A DNA stretch of 38,585 nt from a virus. The position numbers were made by a program, and so were the translations under genes. The notes beneath the pieces were generated by a model. The model was not told the DNA's origin. It did not search any database and saw nothing but the letters and a program-made list of their open reading frames with translations. The DNA lies in the IMG/VR virus record IMGVR_UViG_3300037584_000164, positions 1-38,585 of that record, one strand, 5' to 3'. Shown here in pieces: positions 29,618 to 37,633 of this stretch. Within the stretch, counting starts at the first letter, position 1. Each line of letters starts with the position of its first letter.

Positions 29618-32017
29618 TTATCCTTTCATTGCTCTCATTGCAGCTACATCTCTTGTTGTTTGATCTCTTTGATTAGCTATTTCTTCTTGTTGATCTAATC
29701 TTTGTTGATCTAGCAATACATCATTTCTTTCTTTTTCTTTATCCAGTGTTTGCTTCTTTTCAAATTGGTCTTGTTTTTGTGCTATCTCTTGCCCTCTTAG
29801 TGCCAACTCTTGTTTTCTTATTGTTACAAGTGGATCTTCACTTGGAGGTGGTGTTAAGGCTTGTGCGTATTGTTCTTGTATCTCTGCCGCTAATTCAGCA
29901 CTTCTTGATGCCATCTGATCTTGCACAGCTTTCATTGCATTTGGATCTTGTTGCATCATCATTTGTTGCTCTGGTGGTATTGATGCCATGACTTCTTGTT
30001 GTGCTTGTAACTCTGACATCAAAGCAATATGTTCTGATATATGACCTTGTAAAGTCATTATTATTGCTGCATTAGCTTGTGCCACTGGTGTACTAATCAT
30101 AGCTAAATGTGCAGTTATATGTGCTTGATGATTTTGTTCTGGAAAAGCATTTAAAGCACCACCTTTTAAAGCCTCTTGATTTTCTTTAGCTGGATTTAAA
30201 GGCATCGGTTGTGGTGGTGGTTGCAAGACTGCTTCAATGTTTGTAACACCTAATGCCTCATACATCTTCCTATATGCTTGATACATACCATTTGGACCAT
30301 GAATATCTGGATTGCTTTGTGCTAACTGTAATTGTGTCTGTGCCAAAGCAATACGTTGTGACATAGAAAATATGTTTGGATCAGATACTGGCAGTATATC
30401 TATTCTGTCATCAAAGTCTGTTTGCTTAATCTCTGGCGGAGCACCTGGAACTTGATATGGATACATTGGTACATCCATAGCAAACAATCTAGCTAACAAC
30501 TTAAACTCAATCTTCTGTGAGTAATGTAACCTTTTATGAATAGCAGACATAACTTTTGTTCCACGCTCCATAATAGCCATAGTTGTGCCAACTGGTGCAT
30601 TGCCTTGCATTTCACCAACTTTCATATCAGCCATTGATGCAAAACGTCTGCCTGTGTCTATTAGATTGCCAAGTAAAGAATACAAGGTTTGAGATGGCTC
30701 CTTAAATGGTAATGGCATGATTGCTTGACGCAAATCCATACCCACCATATCTACATCTCTAAACTCGCCAGGACTTAGTGGAGTTTCATCATCTCTAATC
30801 CTTGCACCTCTTGCTTTAAATCCTGCAGGTAAGTTTGATAAAGTACCTGCGTCTATTAGTTGTCTTAATATTGATGTTGATGCTCTTGATAAGCCACCTA
30901 TCATATGAGTAAGACCAAACCCATAAAACCCAAGACCAGGTAAGAACTTATAATGAACAAAATAAGGGATTTTCCGACGGAGCGGATCACTTTCATTGAA
31001 ATTACGCTTGATTGATAAGATTTCACTGGACTTCTCCACTATGGTTACGACATAGGGCATTTTGAGTCCTGTAGGCTCTCCTTGAGAATCCATATCCTCA
31101 AAACCTGACAAATCTAAATCTGTGTGAACTTCATGTAATGTTATTTCTTCATTGTAACCTGTGCCTTTATCAATGCCCTCAATATCACTTATTGTTTCTC
31201 TTACCTCATCATAGTTTGTTCCCCCATTTTCTGATGTAGGCAAGTCTATATCTCTGTAAAATCCACTAAGCTGCAACTTTCTTACCTCGTTCTTGTTCAT
31301 GCGTATAACATGAGCAATACGAGTTGATGTTCTTAAGTCTGTCGCATTGTAAGGCACAATTAAATCTTCTGCATGGACAAACTTTGAAACCGCTCGTTGC
31401 ATTGATGGATCAAAATAAACTTTTTTAAATGCTGAACCTACAATTGGAAGATAAAATAACATTTGATCTAACTCTGGATCATATTCTTCCATCTCATAAG
31501 TTATTTGGTAATTCATATAATTTTTAACACGCTCTGCTTGTGATAAAAGTTCTGGACTTTCAGCACCTACAATGTGTGTTCGCACTGGACCACTTGCTGG
31601 TAGCATTTCTCTATATGCTTGTGCTTGAAACTGTGTAACGCTTTCTGCTAATAATGGGTGTACTATTCCAGAAGCACCTTCAAACGGCTCGGCTCTGTCT
31701 TCGTAATTCATGCCAAGTAATTCTAAACCACTTTTATATTGATCTTCCCAATCTCTTCTTGATTGTATATCATTTTCTATATCACCAACAATATCACTTG
31801 CAATTGTACCAAGCTCTCCGTCATCTATGTGTTCTGCTAAGTTGGCATCAAATGGTATGGATATAGGTGCATCTAATTGTTCTTGCATCTCACCTATAAT
31901 AGCAGATCCGTCTTCAAACTCTGTTATGCCAGGTGTTATTTCTGTTTCAGTAACAGCAACTTGCACACCTTCTGGTAATGCGGCGTTCTCTATACCATTT
32001 ACTTTTTCAATAGCCAT
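29618..32017 (-). CDS. Portal protein, P22-like
   Basis: A 799-aa protein, the size of large podovirus portals (P22 portal 725 aa). It forms the ring through which DNA enters and leaves the head. Recognisable stretches are RRDWEDQYKSGLELLGM, PFEGASGIVHPLLAESVTQF, EYDPELDQMLFYLPIVGSAF and KFLPGLGFYGFGLTHMIG. The C-terminal 65 residues are Gln/Lys/Glu-rich and helical, fitting a barrel or coiled coil (KKQTLDKEKERNDVLLDQQR). It lies after terminase and three small basic proteins. The start at 32017 lacks a strong ribosome site and follows the previous stop by two bases. Confidence 0.85.
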   Translation of the reverse strand: MAIEKVNGIENAALPEGVQVAVTETEITPGITEFEDGSAIIGEMQEQLDAPISIPFDANLAEHIDDGELGTIASDIVGDIENDIQSRRDWEDQYKSGLELLGMNYEDRAEPFEGASGIVHPLLAESVTQFQAQAYREMLPASGPVRTHIVGAESPELLSQAERVKNYMNYQITYEMEEYDPELDQMLFYLPIVGSAFKKVYFDPSMQRAVSKFVHAEDLIVPYNATDLRTSTRIAHVIRMNKNEVRKLQLSGFYRDIDLPTSENGGTNYDEVRETISDIEGIDKGTGYNEEITLHEVHTDLDLSGFEDMDSQGEPTGLKMPYVVTIVEKSSEILSIKRNFNESDPLRRKIPYFVHYKFLPGLGFYGFGLTHMIGGLSRASTSILRQLIDAGTLSNLPAGFKARGARIRDDETPLSPGEFRDVDMVGMDLRQAIMPLPFKEPSQTLYSLLGNLIDTGRRFASMADMKVGEMQGNAPVGTTMAIMERGTKVMSAIHKRLHYSQKIEFKLLARLFAMDVPMYPYQVPGAPPEIKQTDFDDRIDILPVSDPNIFSMSQRIALAQTQLQLAQSNPDIHGPNGMYQAYRKMYEALGVTNIEAVLQPPPQPMPLNPAKENQEALKGGALNAFPEQNHQAHITAHLAMISTPVAQANAAIIMTLQGHISEHIALMSELQAQQEVMASIPPEQQMMMQQDPNAMKAVQDQMASRSAELAAEIQEQYAQALTPPPSEDPLVTIRKQELALRGQEIAQKQDQFEKKQTLDKEKERNDVLLDQQRLDQQEEIANQRDQTTRDVAAMRAMKG

Positions 32018-32019
32018 GA

Positions 32020-32703
32020 TTATCTAAGCTTAAACTTCCCACCTGCTCTTGCAGCACCCATACCTCTACAGACACCACCACCAGAACCCATTTTTACAGG
32101 TCCACCTTTTTCAAATTTACTAGCTAATTTTGGATTCATCTTTTGTTGAACATCTTCTGGTAATTTAGAAAAACCTTTTAATTTTGCTGGAACTACTCCA
32201 CCATCTTCCATTTTTCTAGCACCCATCATTTGACTAATCATAGATCTGTCTGCGTCAGATATAGTTCTACCGCCTCCACCTAACATGGCACCTACCATTG
32301 CTCTGTCTCTGTCAGACATCATTCTGCCACTTCGTGCATTTGGATTTGGCATTCTTCTGACAACCATTGTTTTGCCATCTATGTTTCTAAGAGTTTCACC
32401 TTTTTTAACTGTGCCTTGAAATGGCTCAATAGTTTCAATAAAATCTTCTACTGCCTCATCTAGTTTGTTCATGGCTCTCATTGGACTTTGTTGTGCTCTT
32501 CTTGGTGCCATACCACCTTTTGCCATCTTAACAGCATCTTCTTTTTTAACTTTACTTGCGTTCTTGTAAAAGTCCTGCATCATTGATGGAGTCATTTCAT
32601 TGAAGTCACCAATAGTCATATCGCCATCTGCTATAGCTTTATCTCTTTTTTGTTTTTCTACAGCCTTCTTAAAATTCTTTGGCTTTGCCTTTGGTTGAGC
32701 CAT
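32020..32703 (-). CDS. Basic GG-motif protein with SDxDR repeats
   Basis: A 227-aa basic protein between terminase and portal. It holds two related units, MMSDRDRAMVGAMLGGGG and TISDADRSMISQMMGA, and several xGGx motifs (AKGGMAP, EDGGVVP, EKGGPVK). The C-terminus GGGVCRGMGAARAGGKF is a common end of marine phage proteins of this place. It appears partly disordered. It may accompany packaging or be a virion protein. GGAGAG precedes the start. Confidence 0.6.
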   Translation of the reverse strand: MAQPKAKPKNFKKAVEKQKRDKAIADGDMTIGDFNEMTPSMMQDFYKNASKVKKEDAVKMAKGGMAPRRAQQSPMRAMNKLDEAVEDFIETIEPFQGTVKKGETLRNIDGKTMVVRRMPNPNARSGRMMSDRDRAMVGAMLGGGGRTISDADRSMISQMMGARKMEDGGVVPAKLKGFSKLPEDVQQKMNPKLASKFEKGGPVKMGSGGGVCRGMGAARAGGKFKLR

Positions 32704-32704
32704 A

Positions 32705-33172
32705 TTACTCTCCTGTCTTTGAGTTAATCATTCTTGATCTAGTCATATTAATAACCTCGCCTCCGTTAGCCATCTGTATTGTCTTTTGTTGAATACTAAA
32801 CGGATCTTTCTTAGCGTCTGGTGTTATATCAAAAGTTTGTGGCCTTGCTTTCACTCTACTGACTTTTGCAGATTTTTTCAATTTTTTTATCATAGAGGCA
32901 TCTTTCTTCTTCTGTTTATCAACAGTCTTGATGCCAGTTTTGCCTTTCTCAAAGTCAGTAATCATCTTAGCTAAACCCTTTAATGGGTCAGCTTCTCCAC
33001 CTTTTTTTAGAAGTTTTAACTGCTTCATTTTAGTGGTATCTATGACTTTTATCTTTGGCTGTAATCTTTTTGTTTTAGGAGTAACGCCAGTGCCAAAGTT
33101 CTTGCCAGGAACAGCTTGACCACGCCTTGCTAATTCTTGATAAGTTCTAATTCTATCAGCTTCGTCTGACAT
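32705..33172 (-). CDS. Basic protein of the packaging region
   Basis: A 155-aa protein with a short N-terminal helix (DEADRIRTYQELARRG), then Lys-rich stretches (TKMKQLKLLKKGGEADPLKG, KKKDASMIKKLKKSAKVSRV) and MANGGEVINMTRSRM near the end. It has no clear fold and little hydrophobic content. It shares the GG motif with its neighbours. Starts and stops overlap as TAATG. Function is unknown. Confidence 0.6.
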   Translation of the reverse strand: MSDEADRIRTYQELARRGQAVPGKNFGTGVTPKTKRLQPKIKVIDTTKMKQLKLLKKGGEADPLKGLAKMITDFEKGKTGIKTVDKQKKKDASMIKKLKKSAKVSRVKARPQTFDITPDAKKDPFSIQQKTIQMANGGEVINMTRSRMINSKTGE

Positions 33173-33540
33173 TATCTTGTTCCTTTAAAGCTACCACCAC
33201 GACCGGGTACAACACCACCCATATTCATTTTTTTAATTCTCAATCCTTTTCCAAATATTTCTTCACCTATCTTTTGAATTTTATCCATATTTGGCACTTT
33301 TTTAATTTTAGTCATATCAGAAGGCTTCAAACCTTTTATAGCTTTTTTTAAGTTTTTTGTAATTTCTCCACCATCTTCCTTTTTAACTGGCTCTGGATCT
33401 AAATCTTGTATGTACTTTCTTACTCCACCAGTGTCTTCTCCTTTGACAAAATCTAATTCTTTTTTTCCAAAGTTTTTCTTAATAAAAGAACCATATTTGT
33501 TTAAAAGCTGTGACTTGCTCATTTTACCATAGTCTGCCAT
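33172..33540 (-). CDS. Small basic GG-motif protein after terminase
   Basis: A 122-aa protein: KMSKSQLLNKYGSFIKKNFG, ELDFVKGEDTGGVRKYIQ, KEDGGEITKNLKKAIKGLKP and MNMGGVVPGRGGSFKGTR at the end. It is Lys-rich and probably partly disordered. It overlaps the terminase stop (TAATG). A packaging-linked role is suggested only by its place. Confidence 0.6.
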   Translation of the reverse strand: MADYGKMSKSQLLNKYGSFIKKNFGKKELDFVKGEDTGGVRKYIQDLDPEPVKKEDGGEITKNLKKAIKGLKPSDMTKIKKVPNMDKIQKIGEEIFGKGLRIKKMNMGGVVPGRGGSFKGTR

Positions 33541-35009
33541 TAGTAATACTCCATCTTTCTTCTGTAAGCGGGTTCAAACTCTTCATCGTCTGGTGTGGAT
33601 ATAAAACCACCTTGTCTGAATCTTAGTATAGCCTGTGTCATCGAGTCTGCCAAGTCATCATGGTCGCCATGTGGAAAACTAGCACACTCTTCAACAACCT
33701 CCTCTGCAAAATTAGCGTCTGGTCTCCATACCATTCCACTCTCAAAGACTGGAGCACACGCATTCATTCTTGCAAACTTATCAGAACCTTTGCTTGGTGT
33801 AAATGGTGTAACAGGAACGCCCATACGCCTTAACTCTTGTGTTAAAGGTGTACCACTGGCTTTCTGCTCTATTAAAATCATGTCAGGATCATATGCTTCG
33901 CACAATTCCATTGCTTTTTGTTTGAGTTCTGGAAAATCCCATCTGCCCTTTTCTGCGTCAAGCAAGATGATGGCATCTCCTTCTCCCTCAACGGGAGTAA
34001 AGATACCCCAAGTAGTAATAGCACTAAAATCAGAACGCTCATTTTTTGTAAACGCTGTGTCGTAGGATTGTATGATGTACGAACAGGCAGGTGGGTTACT
34101 AGGATTCCAAACATTCCACCACTCCCTTTTGATAATTGCACCCTCTTCGGCAGTAGGGTTTTGCATATATTGTGCATTCCATTTGCCTACGGGTATAGAT
34201 GCCTTAACACCCTCTAATTCTTCTCTGCTCCAATACTCTGGCCATAATACATTATCTGTGTCTGGAAATATAGCAGGAAACTCCACAACCTCCCACTTAT
34301 CAGCTCCACCTTGAGCTTGTTTTTGTAAAACCCTAGCCGTTAAATCCTTAATACCCCATCTGGTCATCACAACAATTATAGATCCACCTGGCTGCAATCT
34401 CTGCCGTGGTCCAGATGTGTACCACTCGTAAATACTATCCAATGCCGTTGGACTTAACGCATCTTGCTCTGATACTGGATCATCAATGATAAGTAAGTCT
34501 GCACCTCTTCCAGCTAACGCACCCCCTACACCAACAGCGTAATACTCACCGCCTTTGTTCGTTGACCATCTGCCAGATGCCTTCGCATCTGCTGCCAGTT
34601 TGACCTCTGGAAATATATCCCTAAAGTCCTCGCTATCAATTAAGTTCTTAACCTTACGACCAAAACCAACGGCAAGTTCTGCCGTATGTGTTGCTTGTAT
34701 TATCTTTAAATCTGGTCTTCTTCCCATTAACCATGAGGGAAACAAATAACTGGCAAATTCAGATTTGGTATGTCTTGGCGGCATATTAACAATCAAACGC
34801 TTAATCTTACCATCTGCTACTTGTTGTAATTTATCTGCGTATATCTTGTGGTGCCTGCCCTCAATGAAAGAAGGCCAGATACGCTTTACAAAATCCATGT
34901 ACTTGTCTTGACTTACTTTCTGCTTTTCAAGCATCGTCAGACGATCAAGCATAGGAGCTATCTTGGATAACTCATCATCACTTAAATATTCTGCAAAATC
35001 TAATTTCAT
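33540..35009 (-). CDS. terL: Terminase large subunit
   Basis: A 489-aa DNA-packaging motor. The ATPase half has the Walker A-like PPRHTKSE (77-84), Walker B LLIIDDPV (172-179) and MTRWG (215-219). The nuclease half has SYDTAF with D317, LIEQKASG with E381 and HDDLADS with D451 and D455, the usual metal-site residues. Size and motifs fit the Terminase_6/HK97-P22 type, as known for many marine podoviruses. It overlaps the preceding gene by four bases (ATGA). A small terminase subunit is not obvious; the HTH protein at 36794-37201 is a candidate. Confidence 0.95.
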   Translation of the reverse strand: MKLDFAEYLSDDELSKIAPMLDRLTMLEKQKVSQDKYMDFVKRIWPSFIEGRHHKIYADKLQQVADGKIKRLIVNMPPRHTKSEFASYLFPSWLMGRRPDLKIIQATHTAELAVGFGRKVKNLIDSEDFRDIFPEVKLAADAKASGRWSTNKGGEYYAVGVGGALAGRGADLLIIDDPVSEQDALSPTALDSIYEWYTSGPRQRLQPGGSIIVVMTRWGIKDLTARVLQKQAQGGADKWEVVEFPAIFPDTDNVLWPEYWSREELEGVKASIPVGKWNAQYMQNPTAEEGAIIKREWWNVWNPSNPPACSYIIQSYDTAFTKNERSDFSAITTWGIFTPVEGEGDAIILLDAEKGRWDFPELKQKAMELCEAYDPDMILIEQKASGTPLTQELRRMGVPVTPFTPSKGSDKFARMNACAPVFESGMVWRPDANFAEEVVEECASFPHGDHDDLADSMTQAILRFRQGGFISTPDDEEFEPAYRRKMEYY

Positions 35010-36751
35010 TGTCCTGTGGATAGAAAATCATCAACTGCTTTAATTAAACCACCATCAGCAAATCCAGCGATACCACCTTGAGCCATAGACCTTGGTGATT
35101 GGATACCCGTTATTTGAGCAATTAATCTGTTTAAATCTCCAGTGTTAAAGCCAGTGCCTTGAAAATCCCCAACACTAGTTGTGAAAGGCGAGTCTACAAC
35201 AACTGGCATTTGTGTTGGTGCAAAAGGATTAGCACCACCCATCATTCCAATATTTGTAGGTGACTTTTCTTCTTCTGGCTTTGGTGTGCGTGGCAAAATT
35301 ATAGGTGAATCACTCTCATCTCCACCTATAGTATTATCATCATACATACCTAATGATGGTGATGTTTTATCAAAAACGTCATACCCATCTACAGATCTGC
35401 CACTACTAAAAAAACCACCAGTCATATCAGTGTCATTACCTGGTTGACCCATACCAATACCATAATTCGTTGTGCCAGTTATATTTCCATCTTTGTCATA
35501 TGTCGGTGCAAAACCTTTTGCGATGTTGTCTAATGTATTTTGAGCACCAGTTTTTGTTGCGGCATTAATCAAACTTGTAATAGCTCCTAAAGTGCCTGGA
35601 ACATTATCAAAAGATGGAAATGAACCTTTCTTAGCTTGGTCCTCAACATTTGATAAAGCATCTATGTCTGTGCTGAAATCACTCTTGTCTCTACTTGAAC
35701 CAAATCCAGTTATGTCTGCATTAGTGTTTGGGCCACTCGTTGGGCTAACTGATGCTATTGAAGGAGCGTTTATACTAGGGCCTAAACCTACGCCTGTTAA
35801 ATCTAAACCTAAAGGATCTTGATCTATACCTTTAGCACCAATGTTACTGAAAGCTGCAGCTATATTCGTAGCCGCTGGTGCTTGATTCATAGCTTGATTT
35901 ATAGCCATAGCATCATCCATTTGTGCCTGTGCTTCTTTACCTTGAGTAGTCATACTATAATCTTCTGGACTCATAGTAACTGAAGGATCAAGTCCTTGTG
36001 CTTGTGCAACATCTGCTGCAAATTGTGGACTGTATGCTAGATTTGAATCTTTACCAACATTGGTTATGTTTGTCCTACCTTTACCCGATTGTGCATTTGC
36101 TGCGGCTACTGCTTGACCAATCGCTGTAGCTGCAGAAAAGTCATCTTCCTGATCTTGTGTGGTGCTGTAAGAATCTGTATAATCCATATCACTGTCTGGA
36201 TCAGAATAGTCAGTGTTGTCACTAAAGTCACTATAGTCAGTATTATCTGAATCATCGTCACTAACACCATCATCAGCACCTGTACCACCAGGGTCAGAAG
36301 AAGCTCCTCCATCTGCCTCTCCACTAGGTCCATCAACTCCTGCACTAGAATCGCCTTCTCCTGGATAAAAACTTGGAATACCCATAGGGCCAGGCTTGTT
36401 TGCACCACCTAAACTTTCTAATATATCACCCTCTTGTGGCGTAATATACGCTAACATATGTGGTTGACCCATGATTTCAGTCTGCCTTGGAGCAACATTG
36501 CCACCCTCTTGCATCATCTGCATAGGTGGATTGAAAATATCTATGTCTGAAATAGAGGGTGCCAGACTTGGAGACATCATAGCACCCATTTGCGGTGCCA
36601 TCGGAGGATTTAATGAACTCGCACCACTCATATTCTTTAAAAAATTGTTGAAATTACCACGACTTAGTGCCGTTGTATCTAATTTTACTGTAGGAGGTTG
36701 TGCAGGGGCTGCGGGGGTAGGCATAAATCCACCCATAGGTCCATTTACCAT
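35006..36751 (-). CDS. Low-complexity virion-type protein with acidic Asp/Ser/Tyr repeats
   Basis: A 581-aa protein encoded just before terminase. The N-terminal 60 residues are Pro/Met-rich. Then comes MMQEGGNVAPRQTEIMGQ and EGDILESLGGANKPGPMGIP, familiar phrases of marine phage structural proteins. Residues about 139-205 are acidic repeats of SDNTDYSD type. The rest is Gly/Asn/Ser-rich. The end has MAQGGIAGFADGGLIKAV. It is probably disordered in large part. Its place before terminase is unusual for a tail protein. GGAG is seven bases before the ATG at 36751. Confidence 0.5.
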   Translation of the reverse strand: MVNGPMGGFMPTPAAPAQPPTVKLDTTALSRGNFNNFLKNMSGASSLNPPMAPQMGAMMSPSLAPSISDIDIFNPPMQMMQEGGNVAPRQTEIMGQPHMLAYITPQEGDILESLGGANKPGPMGIPSFYPGEGDSSAGVDGPSGEADGGASSDPGGTGADDGVSDDDSDNTDYSDFSDNTDYSDPDSDMDYTDSYSTTQDQEDDFSAATAIGQAVAAANAQSGKGRTNITNVGKDSNLAYSPQFAADVAQAQGLDPSVTMSPEDYSMTTQGKEAQAQMDDAMAINQAMNQAPAATNIAAAFSNIGAKGIDQDPLGLDLTGVGLGPSINAPSIASVSPTSGPNTNADITGFGSSRDKSDFSTDIDALSNVEDQAKKGSFPSFDNVPGTLGAITSLINAATKTGAQNTLDNIAKGFAPTYDKDGNITGTTNYGIGMGQPGNDTDMTGGFFSSGRSVDGYDVFDKTSPSLGMYDDNTIGGDESDSPIILPRTPKPEEEKSPTNIGMMGGANPFAPTQMPVVVDSPFTTSVGDFQGTGFNTGDLNRLIAQITGIQSPRSMAQGGIAGFADGGLIKAVDDFLSTGQ

Positions 36752-36793
36752 GAAATATCTCCAAAATTAACGTCTTTTGAAGATGTTATAATA

Positions 36794-37201
36794 CTAGATG
36801 GATTTTTGCAACATCATTGTCATCTCTCTGTTGCTCTGATTTAATAATTTAGTCATCCAAACCTCGTCTTGACGCTTCTCTGCATCACCAATCGTGTGAT
36901 CTATCGCATTGCAAAGCTTCCATATACGCTGTTCTTCATGTTTCGTCAGAGGTGTCTTGTTGTCATCGTAGTTTATTATCTCTTCCGTGCCCTTTTTAGC
37001 CTCTTTTTCTTCACATAAGTACAAAACTGCGTATTTAACTGATAAAGGTATGCGATATTGCTCCGTTTCATAACATCTGTAACCCCTCTCACTCAATCCT
37101 AACTTCTTTGACATCTGTATCTGGTTCAAATGTATGCTTTTTCTGTGCTCCTTTAACTGATCACCTGACCAATCACTGAAACTGTTGTCGTTCTTCTTCA
37201 T
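36794..37201 (-). CDS. XRE-like helix-turn-helix protein (regulator or small terminase)
   Basis: A 135-aa protein. Residues about 15-62 are a Cro/CI-type helix-turn-helix: DQLKEHRKSIHLNQIQMSKK, LGLSERGYRCYETEQYRIPL. The C-terminal 70 residues are helical and charged. A regulator of the late promoter just upstream is one reading. Another is a small terminase subunit, since these carry N-terminal HTH domains and are encoded just before the large subunit. The domain itself is clear, the role is not. It overlaps the first gene of the operon by four bases. Confidence 0.7.
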   Translation of the reverse strand: MKKNDNSFSDWSGDQLKEHRKSIHLNQIQMSKKLGLSERGYRCYETEQYRIPLSVKYAVLYLCEEKEAKKGTEEIINYDDNKTPLTKHEEQRIWKLCNAIDHTIGDAEKRQDEVWMTKLLNQSNREMTMMLQKSI

Positions 37202-37428
37202 ATCTGTTCCTTTATAATTCCATAATCTAATAAATCTTCAATAAAATCATTGTCAGAGCCAAAACGAACTGGATCACCAGTGTAATCTGATATTAATGAA
37301 GCATAAGTACGCCTAAGATCTTCCCTTGTCCTAAAAGCCATTTGTGATTTTTGTGTTATTTGGTCAATCATCTGTGCGGGGTCGCCATGCACATCAAATT
37401 TACCATATTTCATAGTATATGTTTTCAT
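37198..37428 (-). CDS. First gene of the late operon, small protein of unknown function
   Basis: A 76-aa protein with KYGKFDVHGDPAQMIDQITQ, FRTREDLRRTYASLISDYTG and a short acidic end (NDFIEDLLDYGI). I do not recognise a family. The ATG at 37428 has no ribosome site upstream and lies at the predicted transcription start, so translation may be leaderless. A second in-frame ATG is at codon 6. It is probably an early product of the late operon. Confidence 0.6.
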   Translation of the reverse strand: MKTYTMKYGKFDVHGDPAQMIDQITQKSQMAFRTREDLRRTYASLISDYTGDPVRFGSDNDFIEDLLDYGIIKEQI

Positions 37429-37434
37429 AACATC

Positions 37435-37463
37435 ATCATAGGTGTTGAGTGCCTAAAGGTCAA
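37435..37463 (-). promoter_or_regulatory. Late operon promoter with AT-rich upstream element
   Basis: On the minus strand TTGACC (37463-37458), 17 bases, TATGAT (37440-37435): each box is one base off consensus. An A/T-only-rich stretch at 37487-37466 lies just upstream of the -35 box in UP-element position. The start should fall near 37428, the A of the first ATG. It lies between the amidoligase terminator and the late operon and is the strongest promoter seen in the window. Confidence 0.75.
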
Positions 37464-37560
37464 GGAATTTTTTATAAAATTTTTTTTGAGGTGCCGTTTT
37501 TAAAACACTGGGGGCTGTTTGTGGTGAAGTTAGTGCGTAGCCAACCAGATCGTCAAATAT

Positions 37561-37590
37561 AAAAAAATGGGGGCATATGGTATGCCCCCA
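37561..37590 (-). terminator. Intrinsic terminator after the amidoligase gene
   Basis: On the minus strand TGGGGGCATA pairs with TATGCCCCCA over a 3-base loop, followed by seven T. It ends the upstream operon and insulates the late promoter about 100 bases further on. The stretch 37464-37560 between terminator and promoter holds no gene that I can see. Confidence 0.92.
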
Positions 37591-37605
37591 CCGAATTTAA
37601 TTCTG

Positions 37606-37633
37606 TAGATTTACAAGTTATCTTGTAAATCTA
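37606..37633. repeat. 12-bp inverted repeat spanning the amidoligase stop codon
   Basis: TAGATTTACAAG (37606-37617) and CTTGTAAATCTA (37622-37633) are perfect inverted copies with a 4-base centre that holds the stop codon. A second, smaller dyad (GAATTTAATTC, 37593-37603) follows, then the terminator hairpin. The three in a row may protect the mRNA end or slow the ribosome at the stop. Confidence 0.65.

Noticed and set aside
33595-34065. 156-codon plus-strand frame inside the terminase gene
   Set aside because: It lies fully within terL with intact motifs on the other strand; no ribosome site or family resemblance.
36180-36260. Tandem DNA repeats of the type agtcactatagtcag
   Set aside because: They are explained by the SDNTDYSD protein repeats and have no constant spacer, so they are not CRISPR or an origin.
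36106-36408. Second minus-strand frame within the low-complexity gene
   Set aside because: It arises from the repeated Asp/Ser/Tyr codons read one frame off; it has no own ribosome site.
36752-36793. Promoter before the low-complexity gene (TATAAC-like box)
   Set aside because: No -35 box at proper spacing was found; the gene is adequately explained as part of the late operon with its own GGAG site.
37464-37560. A gene or site between the amidoligase terminator and the late promoter
   Set aside because: No frame with a start, ribosome site and reasonable length on either strand; only the AT-rich stretch next to the promoter stands out.
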